Positions 42,008-51,658 of a stretch of DNA of 64,000 bases are shown here, one piece after another. The notes under the pieces are model-generated. The model worked only from the letters and a program-made list of their open reading frames with translations, did no database searches and was not told the DNA's origin. The position numbers were made by a program, and so were the translations under genes. Each line of letters begins with the position of its first letter. Within the stretch, counting starts at the first letter, position 1. Source of the DNA: JADJNW01 sp964549655 (GTDB lineage Bacteria; Bacteroidota; Bacteroidia; Chitinophagales; Saprospiraceae); assembly GCA_964549655.1 (NCBI GenBank), contig CAZJXN010000001.1, positions 47,179 to 111,178 on the forward strand. The letters run 5' to 3'.

Positions 42008-43379
42008 TGAGCGTATTAAAAATCAAAACCGCACAGAAAAGCACAAAAATGAGTGGTACAATCGGATAACCCACTACCCGATACGGACGATACACATCTG
42101 GTTCTTTGCGTCGCAATACAAAAACGCCCGCTGCAATAGAGCCGTAAAAAATGAACGAGGCAAAAATCAGCATATCTGTCAATTGGTCGAACGAGCCGGA
42201 AAACACCAAGATACTTGCCCACACTGCTTGAATGCCCAACGCTTTAGAAGGCGTATTAAAACGAGGATGGATATAATTGATTCTACCAGAAAACAAACCG
42301 TGCCGCGCCATGGCGTGCGTGACCCGCGCCGCCGTGAGAATCGTTGCATTCGTACAGCCTACTGTGGTAATAATGATAAGTAAAGAAATAAAAATCGCGC
42401 CCGAGTCGCCCAGAAATTTTCGTATAATTTCAATCGCAGCGATGTTATTATTAGTAGTTCGCAAGCCTTCTGCATCCACGACTGTGAGTTTGTCATAAAT
42501 TTCATCTACCGGCATTATGTATAAATACGTAAAATTCACACCGATGTAAATAGAAATTATAATAAAGATGCCAATAATCAACGCCATTGGAATGGTACGC
42601 TGCGGATTTTTCACTTCTTCTCCGATAAAACCGAGATTCAACCAGCCTTCATACGCCCAAAAAGCGCCGAGCATCGCCGTAAACATCACACTTATAAATC
42701 CAATATTTGTAGCAAAACTCGCCGGTGGATACGCACTGCCCACCTGCCGCACATTCTCGACACTACCGCCACTAATCGTCAATCCCAACAAAATAATCAA
42801 CGCTAAACTCGCTACTACAATGATGGTAATAATCTTACTCACCCAGCCGCCTTCTTTCACGCCGCGATAATTCACCGTCGCTAAAATGGCAATCAACGCA
42901 ACCGCTGTCACCTTCACGCCTATATTGGCAAACGGTGTAAAAATGTTCAAAAAAGTAAACGTTTCCCACTCGCCACCCAGCATCGGTAAGGGTGTCAGCG
43001 AATTGACCGACTGCGCAAACACATACGAAATAGACGCAATGGAAGCTGATTGTATCACTGAGAAGCTCGACCAGCCATAATAAAACGCAAACATTCGACC
43101 ATAAATCCGCTTAAAATACGCATACGGTCCGCCCGATTCCGTAATCACGCCACCAATCTCCGCCGTCGTCAGTACGCCCATCAGCGTAATCAAACCCGCC
43201 AGCAGCCACGCCACCAGCACCAGCGAAGGCGACCCGCCCGTATCAATGGACATCTGCGCCACTTTCTTGTACACCCCAGAACCAATAATGGAACTGACGA
43301 ATAAAATCACCGCCGCACTCAACCCAAACTCGCGCACAAATTGCCCCTGCGTACGATTCCCTGTTTTTTGATTACTCAT
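41877..43379 (-). CDS. APC family amino acid permease
   Basis: 500 aa, about 12 helices. First helix with the APC break (VSSIIGSGVYKKVAQMS), then TAEIGGVITESGGPYAYFKRIYG, FWAYEGWLNLGFIGEEVKNPQRTIPMAL and TNATILTAARVTHAMARHGLFSG. This pattern is that of the LAT/YkbA-type subgroup (serine/threonine exchanger or similar). Inner-membrane amino acid transport; specificity not visible. It is not part of a larger operon. A hydrophilic C-terminal tail (YGSSETGVAKDLDIEK) ends at the terminator. Confidence 0.88.
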   Translation of the reverse strand: MSNQKTGNRTQGQFVREFGLSAAVILFVSSIIGSGVYKKVAQMSIDTGGSPSLVLVAWLLAGLITLMGVLTTAEIGGVITESGGPYAYFKRIYGRMFAFYYGWSSFSVIQSASIASISYVFAQSVNSLTPLPMLGGEWETFTFLNIFTPFANIGVKVTAVALIAILATVNYRGVKEGGWVSKIITIIVVASLALIILLGLTISGGSVENVRQVGSAYPPASFATNIGFISVMFTAMLGAFWAYEGWLNLGFIGEEVKNPQRTIPMALIIGIFIIISIYIGVNFTYLYIMPVDEIYDKLTVVDAEGLRTTNNNIAAIEIIRKFLGDSGAIFISLLIIITTVGCTNATILTAARVTHAMARHGLFSGRINYIHPRFNTPSKALGIQAVWASILVFSGSFDQLTDMLIFASFIFYGSIAAGVFVLRRKEPDVYRPYRVVGYPIVPLIFVLFCAVLIFNTLITRPREAGIGLFLILIGTPFYFYWKRKYGSSETGVAKDLDIEK

Positions 43380-43542
43380 TGAATGTCTTTCGTTTTAGGT
43401 GAAAATAGTTTCTATCTGCATAGATAAGAAAAAGATGGGAGAGATTTTATAGCGCATTGGCTTAAACCAACAAATTTTAGCTAACCACAGCACGATTTTG
43501 GGAAATTAATCGTATTTTGGAAAAGTAAATAATAAATAAACT

Positions 43543-43968
43543 ATGCTTTATCCTGAGCAACTGATAGATACGGGCATCAATGCACCAAAAGAACACCAGC
43601 GGGTGATTAGCAAACTGACTACTGGTTTAGGGATGTTATTTTACATTGAGAAAAGCATTACTTTAGAACCATTGCCGGAAACCATGATAGACGAAGGACA
43701 AACCAGCCCAGTGCCAGATGTACTGCTTTATGACAATGAAAACTATCGCACGCCCATCATCATCGAAGTAGCCCATGCCAACGGTGTACGCAATGATTTC
43801 AAAAAAGTAAAACGCCTGATGGACGAGTCGGACTATGGCATACAGGAAGGTTTTGTCTACAATTACATCACCCATGAATGGCTCAAATACCAAAAAAATA
43901 AAGGACAAATCACCGATGCACCCTCTTGGTCGGACGTGTTGGGTATGGATTTGGCGAGGTTTATTTAG
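43543..43968 (+). CDS. short Uma2-like (PD-(D/E)XK) protein, 141 aa
   Basis: HQRVISKLTTGLGMLFY at the start is the Uma2 helix-strand pair. The nuclease residues follow in SPVPDVLLYDNENYRTPIIIEVAHANG (acidic Asp and Glu) with Lys in FKKVKRLMDE, then GFVYNYITHEWLKY. Shorter than the Uma2 proteins at 20457 and 32190; the N-terminal cap is reduced. Possibly a truncated or minimal family member. Stands alone with no mobile-element context. Function unknown. Confidence 0.72.
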   Translation: MLYPEQLIDTGINAPKEHQRVISKLTTGLGMLFYIEKSITLEPLPETMIDEGQTSPVPDVLLYDNENYRTPIIIEVAHANGVRNDFKKVKRLMDESDYGIQEGFVYNYITHEWLKYQKNKGQITDAPSWSDVLGMDLARFI

Positions 43969-44086
43969 ATTTTCTTTTTATAAATAATATTGGCGAATTT
44001 GTTCAAGTTATTGTTTCATGATTTGGTTTTAGGATTCATTATAAAATAGTAATTTTCATTATATTTATTTGTTTTGTAATGAATAA

Positions 44087-44506
44087 TTAAAATGTACCAC
44101 TTGCTCCGGTCGAACGATAAAATTGGATGGCCTCGTCATCCAATTTTTCAGCTTGTACAAATACTTCTTCAAAACCCATTTCTTTATAATAGCTATTCAG
44201 ATTTGAAATTAAAAGTTTTCCAATTCCTTTTCTTTGTAACGTTGTTTCTACCGCAAGGTCGTAAATGTAAAGCAATGGCGAAACTGCATAATATTGTTGT
44301 AAAATGTAAGCCGTCAAACCGCCCACCACCCGATTGTTCAAAACAGCAACGAAAACAAAAAAATCTGCTTTCGTCAATAATTGCTGTAAATATTTTTCGG
44401 CTGGAATATTAAAATTTTCCATTTCAAAAACTGCTTCAAACACGCGGATCAATTGCGTGAATTTGTCAAGGTCGGTAGGATTTAATTTTTTGATTGTAAT
44501 ATTCAT
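44087..44506 (-). CDS. GNAT acetyltransferase, AAC(3)-I-like
   Basis: 139 aa. GNAT fold with VVGGLTAYIL, then LLYIYDLAVETTLQRKGIGKLLI (acetyl-CoA binding loop RKGIGK) and VFVQAEKLDDEAIQFY. The YIYDLAV and VFVQA..DD.AI..Y motifs are shared with AAC(3)-I aminoglycoside acetyltransferases. In those the sequence continues about eight more residues (a HFD end) that are missing here, where it stops at GASGTF. Whether it acts on antibiotics or on a normal substrate cannot be told. Not in a resistance cluster. Confidence 0.8.
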   Translation of the reverse strand: MNITIKKLNPTDLDKFTQLIRVFEAVFEMENFNIPAEKYLQQLLTKADFFVFVAVLNNRVVGGLTAYILQQYYAVSPLLYIYDLAVETTLQRKGIGKLLISNLNSYYKEMGFEEVFVQAEKLDDEAIQFYRSTGASGTF

Positions 44507-44688
44507 AGCAATTTTTGCGGATTATTAGGTTTGGTATTATATATTGACAATTATTTTCTTTTCAGGCGCAAGGGATTCCAAATAAATCCAAGCCGTCTGA
44601 CCAGGATCTTTTGATAGGAAGATTTGAGTCGTCATAATTAGTAATAATTTTTCTTGAATACTTTGCCTTAGGTAGCTTTAAAATAAAA

Positions 44689-44727
44689 AAAAAGGATGTC
44701 ACCACCCAAAGCGATAACATCCTTTTT
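44689..44727 (-). terminator. terminator of the FKBP/TPR gene
   Basis: AAAAAGGATGT and ACATCCTTTTT form an 11-bp stem with a 17-nt loop; on the minus strand it ends in a T run. About 41 nt after the gene stop. A GATGGGTT-type array lies between (44736-44762). Confidence 0.75.
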
Positions 44728-44768
44728 CTAAAATCACCCATCAACCTATCACCCCATCAACCCAAAAA

Positions 44769-45533
44769 TCACTGCTTCTCTAACTCCCCAATCATCTTCT
44801 TGGCATTGTCATTGCTCGGATTGAGTTCCAAGGACTTTTTGTAATGCTCAATCGCCGCTTGTTTCTGCCCAGCTTTCATCAAGCCCTCGCCCATACTATC
44901 ATAGGCGTTGGCGGAGGTCGGATTCAACTTCACATTGTATTCAAAAACGTCCACCGCTTGCTCTATTTTTCCAGCGGAAAGAAAGGCATAGCCTAATCCA
45001 TTTACTTCCAATTCTCCAAAATATGCAGATGGGTCTTTCTCATTACTCAAGGATTGAAACTGGTCGAAGGCCGCTTCCGCGCCTTTGCTTTTCATGGTTT
45101 CCATCACTACTTCTTGCACAGAAGGCTTGGCGGGCAGCACCCGAAAGACTTCCATTTCCCACTCCACGTGGTCGCCCGATACGCGCATACCCGGCGGCGT
45201 GGAGCCTCCCATCACTTTTTTGAAATCTTCGGTTGGAATGTAGAAAATGTACTTGCCTCCTTCAGCAGTTACTTCGGAAGCCACTTGAAACTTGTCAGAT
45301 AAATCAGCTAAAATCTGGTAACTCGGTGCGCCCAACGGCAGGGTAGAGCCAATGACCGTACCCTGTACATCGCGGATGGTGAAGTGCGCTTCAATCGCGT
45401 TTTGGCGCGTCGTTTTTTTACCAGTACCGGCTTGCAGTACCGCGTATGCCCAGCCATTGTCGAGGTTTATTTTTTCCTGCGCGGACAATAACATAGGCAA
45501 CAAGACTAATACGAGTGCAACGGATGTTCTCAT
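44769..45533 (-). CDS. secreted protein with FKBP-like and TPR domains
   Basis: 254 aa from the ATG at 45533, where the signal peptide starts (RTSVALVLVLLPMLLSAQ); the open frame upstream adds 21 residues. The middle part (about 25-130) looks like an FKBP-type peptidyl-prolyl isomerase domain (WAYAVLQAGTGKKT, IEAHFTIRDVQGTVIGST) but the active-site aromatic residues are not all clear. The C-terminal half has TPR repeats (LGYAFLSAGKIEQAVDVFEYNVKLNP, YDSMGEGLMKAGQKQAAIEHYKKSLELNP). It is periplasmic and probably helps folding or assembly. FKBP identity is moderate confidence. Confidence 0.7.
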   Translation of the reverse strand: MRTSVALVLVLLPMLLSAQEKINLDNGWAYAVLQAGTGKKTTRQNAIEAHFTIRDVQGTVIGSTLPLGAPSYQILADLSDKFQVASEVTAEGGKYIFYIPTEDFKKVMGGSTPPGMRVSGDHVEWEMEVFRVLPAKPSVQEVVMETMKSKGAEAAFDQFQSLSNEKDPSAYFGELEVNGLGYAFLSAGKIEQAVDVFEYNVKLNPTSANAYDSMGEGLMKAGQKQAAIEHYKKSLELNPSNDNAKKMIGELEKQ

Positions 45534-46049
45534 ACTCAAATTGGTTTTTGTATTGAATAAATATTTTAAAGATAAGATTTTTTTTGATATATTCAAATAT
45601 TCAAAGAATTATTAAGGTGCTTCTTAGTCAAATAGTTCATGGTGTTATTCAATGTGTTTGAAGAGATCGAAGCGGTTTTGAGCAATACGATTGTTGTTAA
45701 GCTTACTAATTAGAACGACGGCGCCCAGCCCGGAAGACAAATTTTAACAGTTCATGAGGAAATCAATGTGAAGATACACTTTTTTGCAATGTGTCTTTAC
45801 AAACCAACCTTTTTCTTTTTTCAAAAAATTGACTGATTTTTGCGAAATTTACTTTACGGAGATGCCAGATAAATAGATGCCAGATGCCAGACGTTAGATA
45901 AAAGATTTTAGACCATAGACTTTAGAAATTTCAAACAAGATGCTTAGATTGGGAGATGCCACCTCAACCACTGTCGGGGAGATTAAACGTGAACTCCTCT
46001 CAGCCTTAATTTTAACCTCGACCTCAACCCTAACCTAAAATATAAAACA
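45534..46049. other. 516-nt spacer with repeat arrays
   Basis: No gene is visible. It holds a GCCAGAT/GTCTAAC-type heptamer array (45861-45943, the inverse of the 25571 array), a CCTCGA/CCTCAA/CCCTAA hexamer array (46002-46037) and an imperfect AAGATACAC/GTGTCTTT stem near 45770-45800. Confidence 0.55.
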
Positions 46050-47633
46050 ATGGAACATTTCGATTACATCATTATCGGCGCGGGTTCAGCGGGGTGTCTG
46101 TTGGCAAATCGCTTATCGAAAAATCCGAAACATAACGTGCTATTGTTGGAAGCAGGTGGAAAAGATTCCAATCCAAATATCCACATTCCAGCGGCTTTCA
46201 ATAAATTATTTCGCTCTAAATGGGACTGGAATTATGACTCTGTGCCACAATCGCACCTGAACAATCGCCCGATGTACCAGCCACGCGGCAAAGTCCTCGG
46301 CGGCAGTAGCAGCATGAATGCCATGATTTACATTCGCGGACATCGAGCGGATTATGACGGCTGGGCAGCGTTGGGCAATCGTGGCTGGTCGTATGAAGAA
46401 GTGCTTCCCTATTTTAAAAAGTTTGAACATAATTTTAGAATTCAAGATAAATTTCACGGCAACGATGGCGAATTAAAAATCAATGACCCGCGTGATTTAC
46501 ATCCGCTAACCAAAACACTTTCGCAAGCCGCGCAACAAGCTGGGTATCCTCTAAATGATGACTTTAACGGTGCGGAACAGGACGGGTTCGGTTTTTACCA
46601 ACTCACCCAATGCGATGGCGCGAGATGCAGTGCGGTGAATGCTTTTTTAGAACCTGCCAAAAATCGTCCGAATTTGAAAATTATAACCAATGCTTTGGTT
46701 CATAAAATTGTCATTGAAAACAGCGTGGCGACAGGCGTTAAATATAATTTAGACAACAATGTAATACAAGCAACTGTAAATCAAGAAGTTATCCTTACTG
46801 CTGGCGTGTTCAACAGCCCACATATCCTAATGCTCTCCGGCGTTGGCGATGAAAAAGAATTGCGTCATTTTGATATTGAAGTCAAAAAACACCTGCCCGG
46901 CGTTGGCAAAAATTTACAAGACCATCTGTTAGGGGGCGTTTTATATCATTCCAAACAAAATAGTACGCTAGATTCCGCCGAGCGATTCCCGAATATTTTT
47001 GGCAATTTGTGGAATTATTTGATGTACAAAAAAGGTCCCTTCACCAGCAATGTCGCGGAAGGTGGCGGCTTCGTGCGCACTTTGCCCGACCTTGATGCGC
47101 CCGATATGCAATTTCATTTTGCTCCTGCTTACTACGTGCAACATGGTTTTAAAAATCCGAAAACCGGTAACGGCTTTGGCATAGGAGCGACTTTAATTCA
47201 TCCGCAGAGTAGGGGAGCAATTCGTTTAGCTTCCGCAAATCCGCAGGAAAAACCATTGATTGACCCGAATTATTTCAGTGACGAACGCGATATTCAAACG
47301 ATGTTGCGCGGCTCCGAAATTGCCAAAACTATTCTACAACAAAAAGCCTTCGACCCCTATCGCGGCGCTATTTTCATTCCCGAACGAGCAGATATTTCTG
47401 AAAGTGAAATGATTGCTTACTTACGTGAATATTCGGAAACCCTTTACCATCCCGTTGGTACTTGTAAAATGGGCATTGATAATCAAGCAGTTGTAGATGA
47501 CCAATTGCGTGTGCACGGCATCGAGCGGCTGCGTGTGGCGGATGCTTCGGTAATGCCCGTTATCCCGCGCGGCAACACGAATGCACCCACGATGATGATT
47601 GCGGAGAAAGCAGCGGAGTGGATGATAGGGTGA
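46050..47633 (+). CDS. GMC oxidoreductase, choline/alcohol dehydrogenase type
   Basis: 527 aa. FAD Rossmann motif IIGAGSAGCLLANRLS (about 8-23), GMC signature 1 RGKVLGGSSSMNAMIYIRGH (near 80-99), signature 2 AGVFNSPHILMLSGVG, and the catalytic His in LYHPVGTCKMG with PRGNTNAP near the C-terminus. Closest to BetA-type choline/alcohol dehydrogenases; no signal peptide. It oxidises an alcohol to an aldehyde in the cytoplasm or at the membrane. The aldehyde dehydrogenase next to it would finish to the acid. Substrate not defined. Confidence 0.92.
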   Translation: MEHFDYIIIGAGSAGCLLANRLSKNPKHNVLLLEAGGKDSNPNIHIPAAFNKLFRSKWDWNYDSVPQSHLNNRPMYQPRGKVLGGSSSMNAMIYIRGHRADYDGWAALGNRGWSYEEVLPYFKKFEHNFRIQDKFHGNDGELKINDPRDLHPLTKTLSQAAQQAGYPLNDDFNGAEQDGFGFYQLTQCDGARCSAVNAFLEPAKNRPNLKIITNALVHKIVIENSVATGVKYNLDNNVIQATVNQEVILTAGVFNSPHILMLSGVGDEKELRHFDIEVKKHLPGVGKNLQDHLLGGVLYHSKQNSTLDSAERFPNIFGNLWNYLMYKKGPFTSNVAEGGGFVRTLPDLDAPDMQFHFAPAYYVQHGFKNPKTGNGFGIGATLIHPQSRGAIRLASANPQEKPLIDPNYFSDERDIQTMLRGSEIAKTILQQKAFDPYRGAIFIPERADISESEMIAYLREYSETLYHPVGTCKMGIDNQAVVDDQLRVHGIERLRVADASVMPVIPRGNTNAPTMMIAEKAAEWMIG

Positions 47634-47667
47634 AAAGGTGATAGGGTGATCCCGCTATAAGGCGGGA
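47619..47667. repeat. GGTGATAG array plus TCCCGC...GGCGGGA palindrome
   Basis: GATGATAG/GGTGATAG units (47619-47652) overlap the end of the dehydrogenase gene and run into a GC palindrome at 47651-47667 related to 9512-9529. Confidence 0.55.
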
Positions 47668-47854
47668 CAAGTTGCGTGACGAAGACACTAAGCGAACAAG
47701 TGAATTAGTGACCAAGTGATGAGCGAAACTCCGAAGGAGTGACATAATCATAGCAAGTAACAAGCGAAATAAAATCTGCGGAAGAAAAGGAACAGCATTA
47801 TATCCTTATTATTTTAATCGTACTTCGTATCTTGTACTTCAAACTTTTATAAAT

Positions 47855-49282
47855 ATGACAGCCACAATTCCACAACCAAGCACCAGCCTCGCCAATATCC
47901 ACCGCCTATTTGCATTGCAAAAAACCAATCAGCAAAATATTGCAAATACCACTGCCCGCGAACGCATCGCTAAATTGCGCAAGCTCGAAAAAGCCCTTTT
48001 TGAATACCGACAGGAAATACGCGACGCGCTCCACGCTGATTTTCGCAAGCCGACGATTGAAGTGGATATGGTGGAAATTTTTGTGGTGGTGAGTGAAATT
48101 CGCCATGCCGTCAAAAACTTGCGCCGCTGGATGGCATCGCAAAAAGTGGCTACACCGCTTCCTTTGTTCGGCTCGCAATCCTACATTCAATACGAACCCA
48201 AAGGCGTGGTGCTGATTTTAACACCCTGGAATTTTCCCATCAGCCTTACGCTCGGTCCGCTGGTATCAGCGATTGCAGCAGGAAATTGTGTAATCATTAA
48301 ACCCTCCGAACTAACGCCAAACGCTTCGGCGGTGATGTCAAAATTAGTAAAGTCTATTTTTGAGGAACAAGAAATCGCGCTCCTGGAAGGCGGTGCAGAA
48401 GTGGCGCAGGCTTTGTTAGAATTGCCATTCAATCATATTTTTTACACCGGTTCTCCGGCAATCGGAAAAATAGTAATGGCTGCGGCGGCAAAAAATCTGA
48501 CTTCAGTAACGCTGGAATTGGGTGGCAAATCTCCGACGATTGTGGATGAAACTGCCAACGTCGACACCGCTGCCCGGCGCATCGCATGGGCGAAACTTAC
48601 CAACAATGGTCAAACTTGCGTCGCGCCTGACTACGTGCTGGTACACGAAAGCAAGGAAGCTGCCTTTTTAAAATTGGTTGAAAAATATACCCAACAGTTT
48701 TTTGGTGCAAACGTCAAAACTTCCAATGATTACGCTCGGGTTGTAAATCCGCGTCATTTTGAACGCTTAAAAAATACGTTAGAAGATGCCGTTTCCAATG
48801 GTGCAAAAGTGGTGATTGGCGGACAAACCGACGCCAGCCAAAATTTCATCGCTCCGACGGTTTTAACCAATATGTCTTTGAATTCTAAAGTGATGCAGGA
48901 GGAAATTTTCGGTCCAATTCTACCCGTATTGACTTTCAACAATTTGCAAGAAGCATTAGATATTATAAACGCCAAAGAACGTCCGCTCGCACTTTATATT
49001 TACAGTGAAAATCAGAAAAATATCCGTTTTGTTTTAAAGCACACGCGTGCCGGCGGCGTAGCGATTAATCACAGTGGTTTGCATTTTTTCAATAATGACC
49101 TTCCTTTCGGCGGCGTGAATAACAGCGGTATCGGCAAAGCGCACGGCTGGTTTGGCTTCGAAGCATTTTCCAACGCGAAAGGTGTGTTCCGACAAGTGCT
49201 GCCGAGTGCATTGGAATTGCTGTTTCCGCCGTATAATAATTTTAAACAAAGAATGATAGATATAGTGCTGAAATGGATTTAG
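47855..49282 (+). CDS. aldehyde dehydrogenase (class 3-like)
   Basis: 475 aa, normal for class 3 aldehyde dehydrogenases. TPWNFPISLTLGPLVSAIAAGN and the NAD site FYTGSPAIGK, catalytic Glu221 in LELGGKSP and Cys255 in NNGQTCVAPD. The C-terminus is hydrophobic (LLFPPYNNFKQRMIDIVLKWI in two parts) and may bind membrane, as in the ALDH3 fatty aldehyde group. It oxidises aldehydes to acids, likely those produced by the neighbouring dehydrogenase at 46050 or by lipid breakdown. Spacing of 221 nt with repeats means cotranscription is uncertain. Confidence 0.93.
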   Translation: MTATIPQPSTSLANIHRLFALQKTNQQNIANTTARERIAKLRKLEKALFEYRQEIRDALHADFRKPTIEVDMVEIFVVVSEIRHAVKNLRRWMASQKVATPLPLFGSQSYIQYEPKGVVLILTPWNFPISLTLGPLVSAIAAGNCVIIKPSELTPNASAVMSKLVKSIFEEQEIALLEGGAEVAQALLELPFNHIFYTGSPAIGKIVMAAAAKNLTSVTLELGGKSPTIVDETANVDTAARRIAWAKLTNNGQTCVAPDYVLVHESKEAAFLKLVEKYTQQFFGANVKTSNDYARVVNPRHFERLKNTLEDAVSNGAKVVIGGQTDASQNFIAPTVLTNMSLNSKVMQEEIFGPILPVLTFNNLQEALDIINAKERPLALYIYSENQKNIRFVLKHTRAGGVAINHSGLHFFNNDLPFGGVNNSGIGKAHGWFGFEAFSNAKGVFRQVLPSALELLFPPYNNFKQRMIDIVLKWI

Positions 49283-49283
49283 A

Positions 49284-49474
49284 AACCGCAAAATGTAAAA
49301 TGATAAATGTAAAAGGCAAAAAAAAGCACGAAACGTAAAGTCTGTAGGGTACTTTTACATTTTGTTTTTAAAATTTTACATTTTACCTTTAAAAAGGCAA
49401 AAGAAAGCACGAAGCGTCACGTCTATCGGGTATTTTTACATTTTACATTTTACATTTGAAATTTTACATTTACA
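49284..49474. repeat. AAAATGT/TTTTACA heptamer arrays with a duplicated core
   Basis: Several AAAATGT and TTTTACA arrays. A 30-odd nt core beginning GGCAAAA(A)AAAGCACGAA and ending TCGGGTA or TAGGGTACTTTTACA occurs twice (about 49312-49355 and 49396-49440) with differences. Fills the spacer before the monooxygenase gene. Confidence 0.65.
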
Positions 49475-50647
49475 ATGAGCGACATATCAGTACTAATCAT
49501 CGGCGCGGGACCAGCGGGATTAGCCATCGCGGGAAGATTGCGAAAGCTGCATATCCCATTTGAAATTATAGAAAAAACCGAACACGTCGCGCCCGCGTGG
49601 CACGAGCATTATGACCGCTTGCACTTGCATACCGTGAAGGAATGGTCGCACCTGCCGCATTTGCCATTTCCAGTGGATTATCCACGTTATGTATCTCGTC
49701 AGCAATTAGTAAAATATTATGAAAATTACATACATGAATTTAATATTCAGCCACATTTCGGCGAAGAAGTGATTTCAATAAAAAAGTCGAATGATAAATG
49801 GCGGGTCAAAACTTTGAGCGGTAAAAAATGGGAAGCTGCGCACGTCGTGATTGCTACGGGTGTGAATCGCTCAGTGAACCGTCCGCTATTTGAAGGAGAG
49901 GAAATATTTCAGAGTCGAATCATGCACAGTCGTTTGTATAAAAATGCGGAAGCGTTTGAAAATCAAAAAGTTTTGGTGGTTGGCATGGGGAATACGGGCG
50001 CAGAGATTGCGCTGGATTTGAGTGAACATCATATCGAAACGTATCTTTCCATTCGCAGTCCGGTCAATATCGTCCCAAGGGATACGTTTGCCGGACCAAC
50101 GCAACTCACCGCGCTTCGGTTGTCCAAATTACCGACTTGGCTCGGCGATCGTTTGGGAACGTTGTTAGGAAAAATAATGGTGGGCGACCTTTCCAAATAT
50201 GGCATTCAAAATCCGAAACTTCCGCCCGCTGCGCAATTGCGTGTTTTTGGAAAAACGCCGGTGATTGATATTGGCACGGTGGCTCAAATTAAAGCTGGAA
50301 AAATTAAAGTTTTACCGAGTATTCAGCATTTTGAAAAGAATGAAATTGTCTTTACAAATGGCGAAAAATATGCATTCAACAGCGTCATTTTGGCAACGGG
50401 CTACCGCGCCAAATTGCAGGATTTTTTAGACGACACCGAAGGTTTGTTGGATGAACAAGGCTATCCGAAAGAAATCATCGGGAAGGAAAAATTTGCAGGT
50501 TTATATTTTTTAGGTTTTGACAATTATGTGGCAGGGGGTATTTTGGGCGTGATTTATCGGGACTCGGAGAAAATTGCAAATCATTTGCGCACCTTGCTCT
50601 CGTTACTTAATGGAACACAGATTAACGCGGGTGCGACGGATGGTTGA
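49475..50647 (+). CDS. FAD/NAD(P)-dependent oxidoreductase (flavin monooxygenase-like)
   Basis: 390 aa. First dinucleotide fold VLIIGAGPAGLAIAGRLR (about 5-22), a WHEHYDRLHLHTVKEWSHLP motif typical of the flavin-containing monooxygenase/YUCCA-like group, second fold VLVVGMGNTGAEIALDLSEH, and the ATGYR close (VILATGYRAKL). It oxidises a small substrate with NAD(P)H and O2. Follows the alcohol and aldehyde dehydrogenase genes in the same direction, so these may form a degradation or detoxification group; separated by repeats. Confidence 0.88.
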   Translation: MSDISVLIIGAGPAGLAIAGRLRKLHIPFEIIEKTEHVAPAWHEHYDRLHLHTVKEWSHLPHLPFPVDYPRYVSRQQLVKYYENYIHEFNIQPHFGEEVISIKKSNDKWRVKTLSGKKWEAAHVVIATGVNRSVNRPLFEGEEIFQSRIMHSRLYKNAEAFENQKVLVVGMGNTGAEIALDLSEHHIETYLSIRSPVNIVPRDTFAGPTQLTALRLSKLPTWLGDRLGTLLGKIMVGDLSKYGIQNPKLPPAAQLRVFGKTPVIDIGTVAQIKAGKIKVLPSIQHFEKNEIVFTNGEKYAFNSVILATGYRAKLQDFLDDTEGLLDEQGYPKEIIGKEKFAGLYFLGFDNYVAGGILGVIYRDSEKIANHLRTLLSLLNGTQINAGATDG

Positions 50648-50797
50648 CGGATTTTTTTCTCTTATAACTTCCCTTATTCCTGCTTTGGTAGAGCATATTG
50701 TGATTTAAGACAGATTTAACATCCCAATTGAAATATTTCAAATTTTCCACATATTTCTACTTCACGTTCAATCGTAAATCAAAAAAATTCCTCCACT

Positions 50798-50965
50798 ATG
50801 AATAACCGTGCTGAAGCTCGCGCCCGTCAGAATCGTTCCACCGCATTGATTTTGACTATTTTAGTATATGTTATTATTGTTGCTGGAATCGTTTACGGCA
50901 ATATGGGCGCTAAAAGCGAAAAAGTAACTGCAAAGGCTGCTGTTGAATACCCAGTTAAACCCTAA
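50798..50965 (+). CDS. 55-aa single-helix membrane protein
   Basis: Too short for a 60-residue cut-off but well formed: basic start NNRAEARARQNRS, one strong helix TALILTILVYVIIVAGIVYG (about 15-34), and a short periplasmic or cytoplasmic tail (NMGAKSEKVTAKAAVEYPVKP in two parts). The positive N-terminus fits an inside orientation. The stop is followed by the convergent deoxynucleoside kinase gene. Function unknown; possibly a component of an envelope complex. Confidence 0.6.
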   Translation: MNNRAEARARQNRSTALILTILVYVIIVAGIVYGNMGAKSEKVTAKAAVEYPVKP

Positions 50966-51001
50966 ACCAGTGAAAAGTCCTCTATAGGTGGATTTAGGGG
51001 G

Positions 51002-51658
51002 TCAGACCAAGAAAAGTCCGTGTAGCTCTGCCCGTACCTGATTCACCACGCGTCCTAAATCTTCAGCATTACTTTCAAAATCTATATCGTCCGAGTTGAT
51101 AATCAGGAGTTTACCCTCTTTATAATTGGCAATCCAGTTCTCATATCTTTCGTTGAGCCGCTTTAAATAATCCAAACTCATGCTGCCTTCATAATCTCGC
51201 CCGCGCGACTGAATGTGTGCCACCAACGTCGGAATGCTCGCCCGCAAATAAATCAACAAATCCGGCGGCTGTATCTGGGATGACATGGTTTTGAATAGCT
51301 CAAAATAATTTTGAAAATCGCGCTCCGACATCAATCCCATCGCGTGCAAATTCGGCGCAAAAATATACGCATCCTCATAAATCGTGCGGTCTTGCACCAC
51401 CGTCGCCTCTCCATTCAATATTTTGAGAATCTGCTGATACCGACTATTCAAAAAATAAATCTGCAAATTAAATGACCACCGCTGCATATCATGATAAAAA
51501 TCACTCAAATATGGGTTGTCTTCCGTCGTTTCATAATGCGGCTCCCAACCGAAATGCTTGCTTATTTTATTGCAAAGCGTCGTTTTTCCCGCGCCGATAT
51601 TGCCGGCAATTGCGATGTGTTTTACCGGGCGGTGCGTTCCGTTTTGATTTGTAGTCAC
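51002..51658 (-). CDS. deoxynucleoside kinase
   Basis: 218 aa from a GTG start at 51658. P-loop GNIGAGKTT (Lys25), the DRT motif QDRTIYEDAYIFA of this family (usually ERS/DRS), substrate residues in WSFNLQIYFLNSRYQQ, and the LID region LVAHIQSRGRDYEGSM. It phosphorylates deoxynucleosides for salvage into dNTPs. Of the dCK/dGK type seen widely in Bacteroidota; base specificity not visible. Divergent from the methionine salvage genes. Confidence 0.9.
   Translation of the reverse strand: MTTNQNGTHRPVKHIAIAGNIGAGKTTLCNKISKHFGWEPHYETTEDNPYLSDFYHDMQRWSFNLQIYFLNSRYQQILKILNGEATVVQDRTIYEDAYIFAPNLHAMGLMSERDFQNYFELFKTMSSQIQPPDLLIYLRASIPTLVAHIQSRGRDYEGSMSLDYLKRLNERYENWIANYKEGKLLIINSDDIDFESNAEDLGRVVNQVRAELHGLFLV

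Noticed and set aside
44562..44744. 60-residue open frame on the minus strand
   Set aside because: No domain or codon bias, it overlaps a terminator hairpin, and it has no regular helix pattern.
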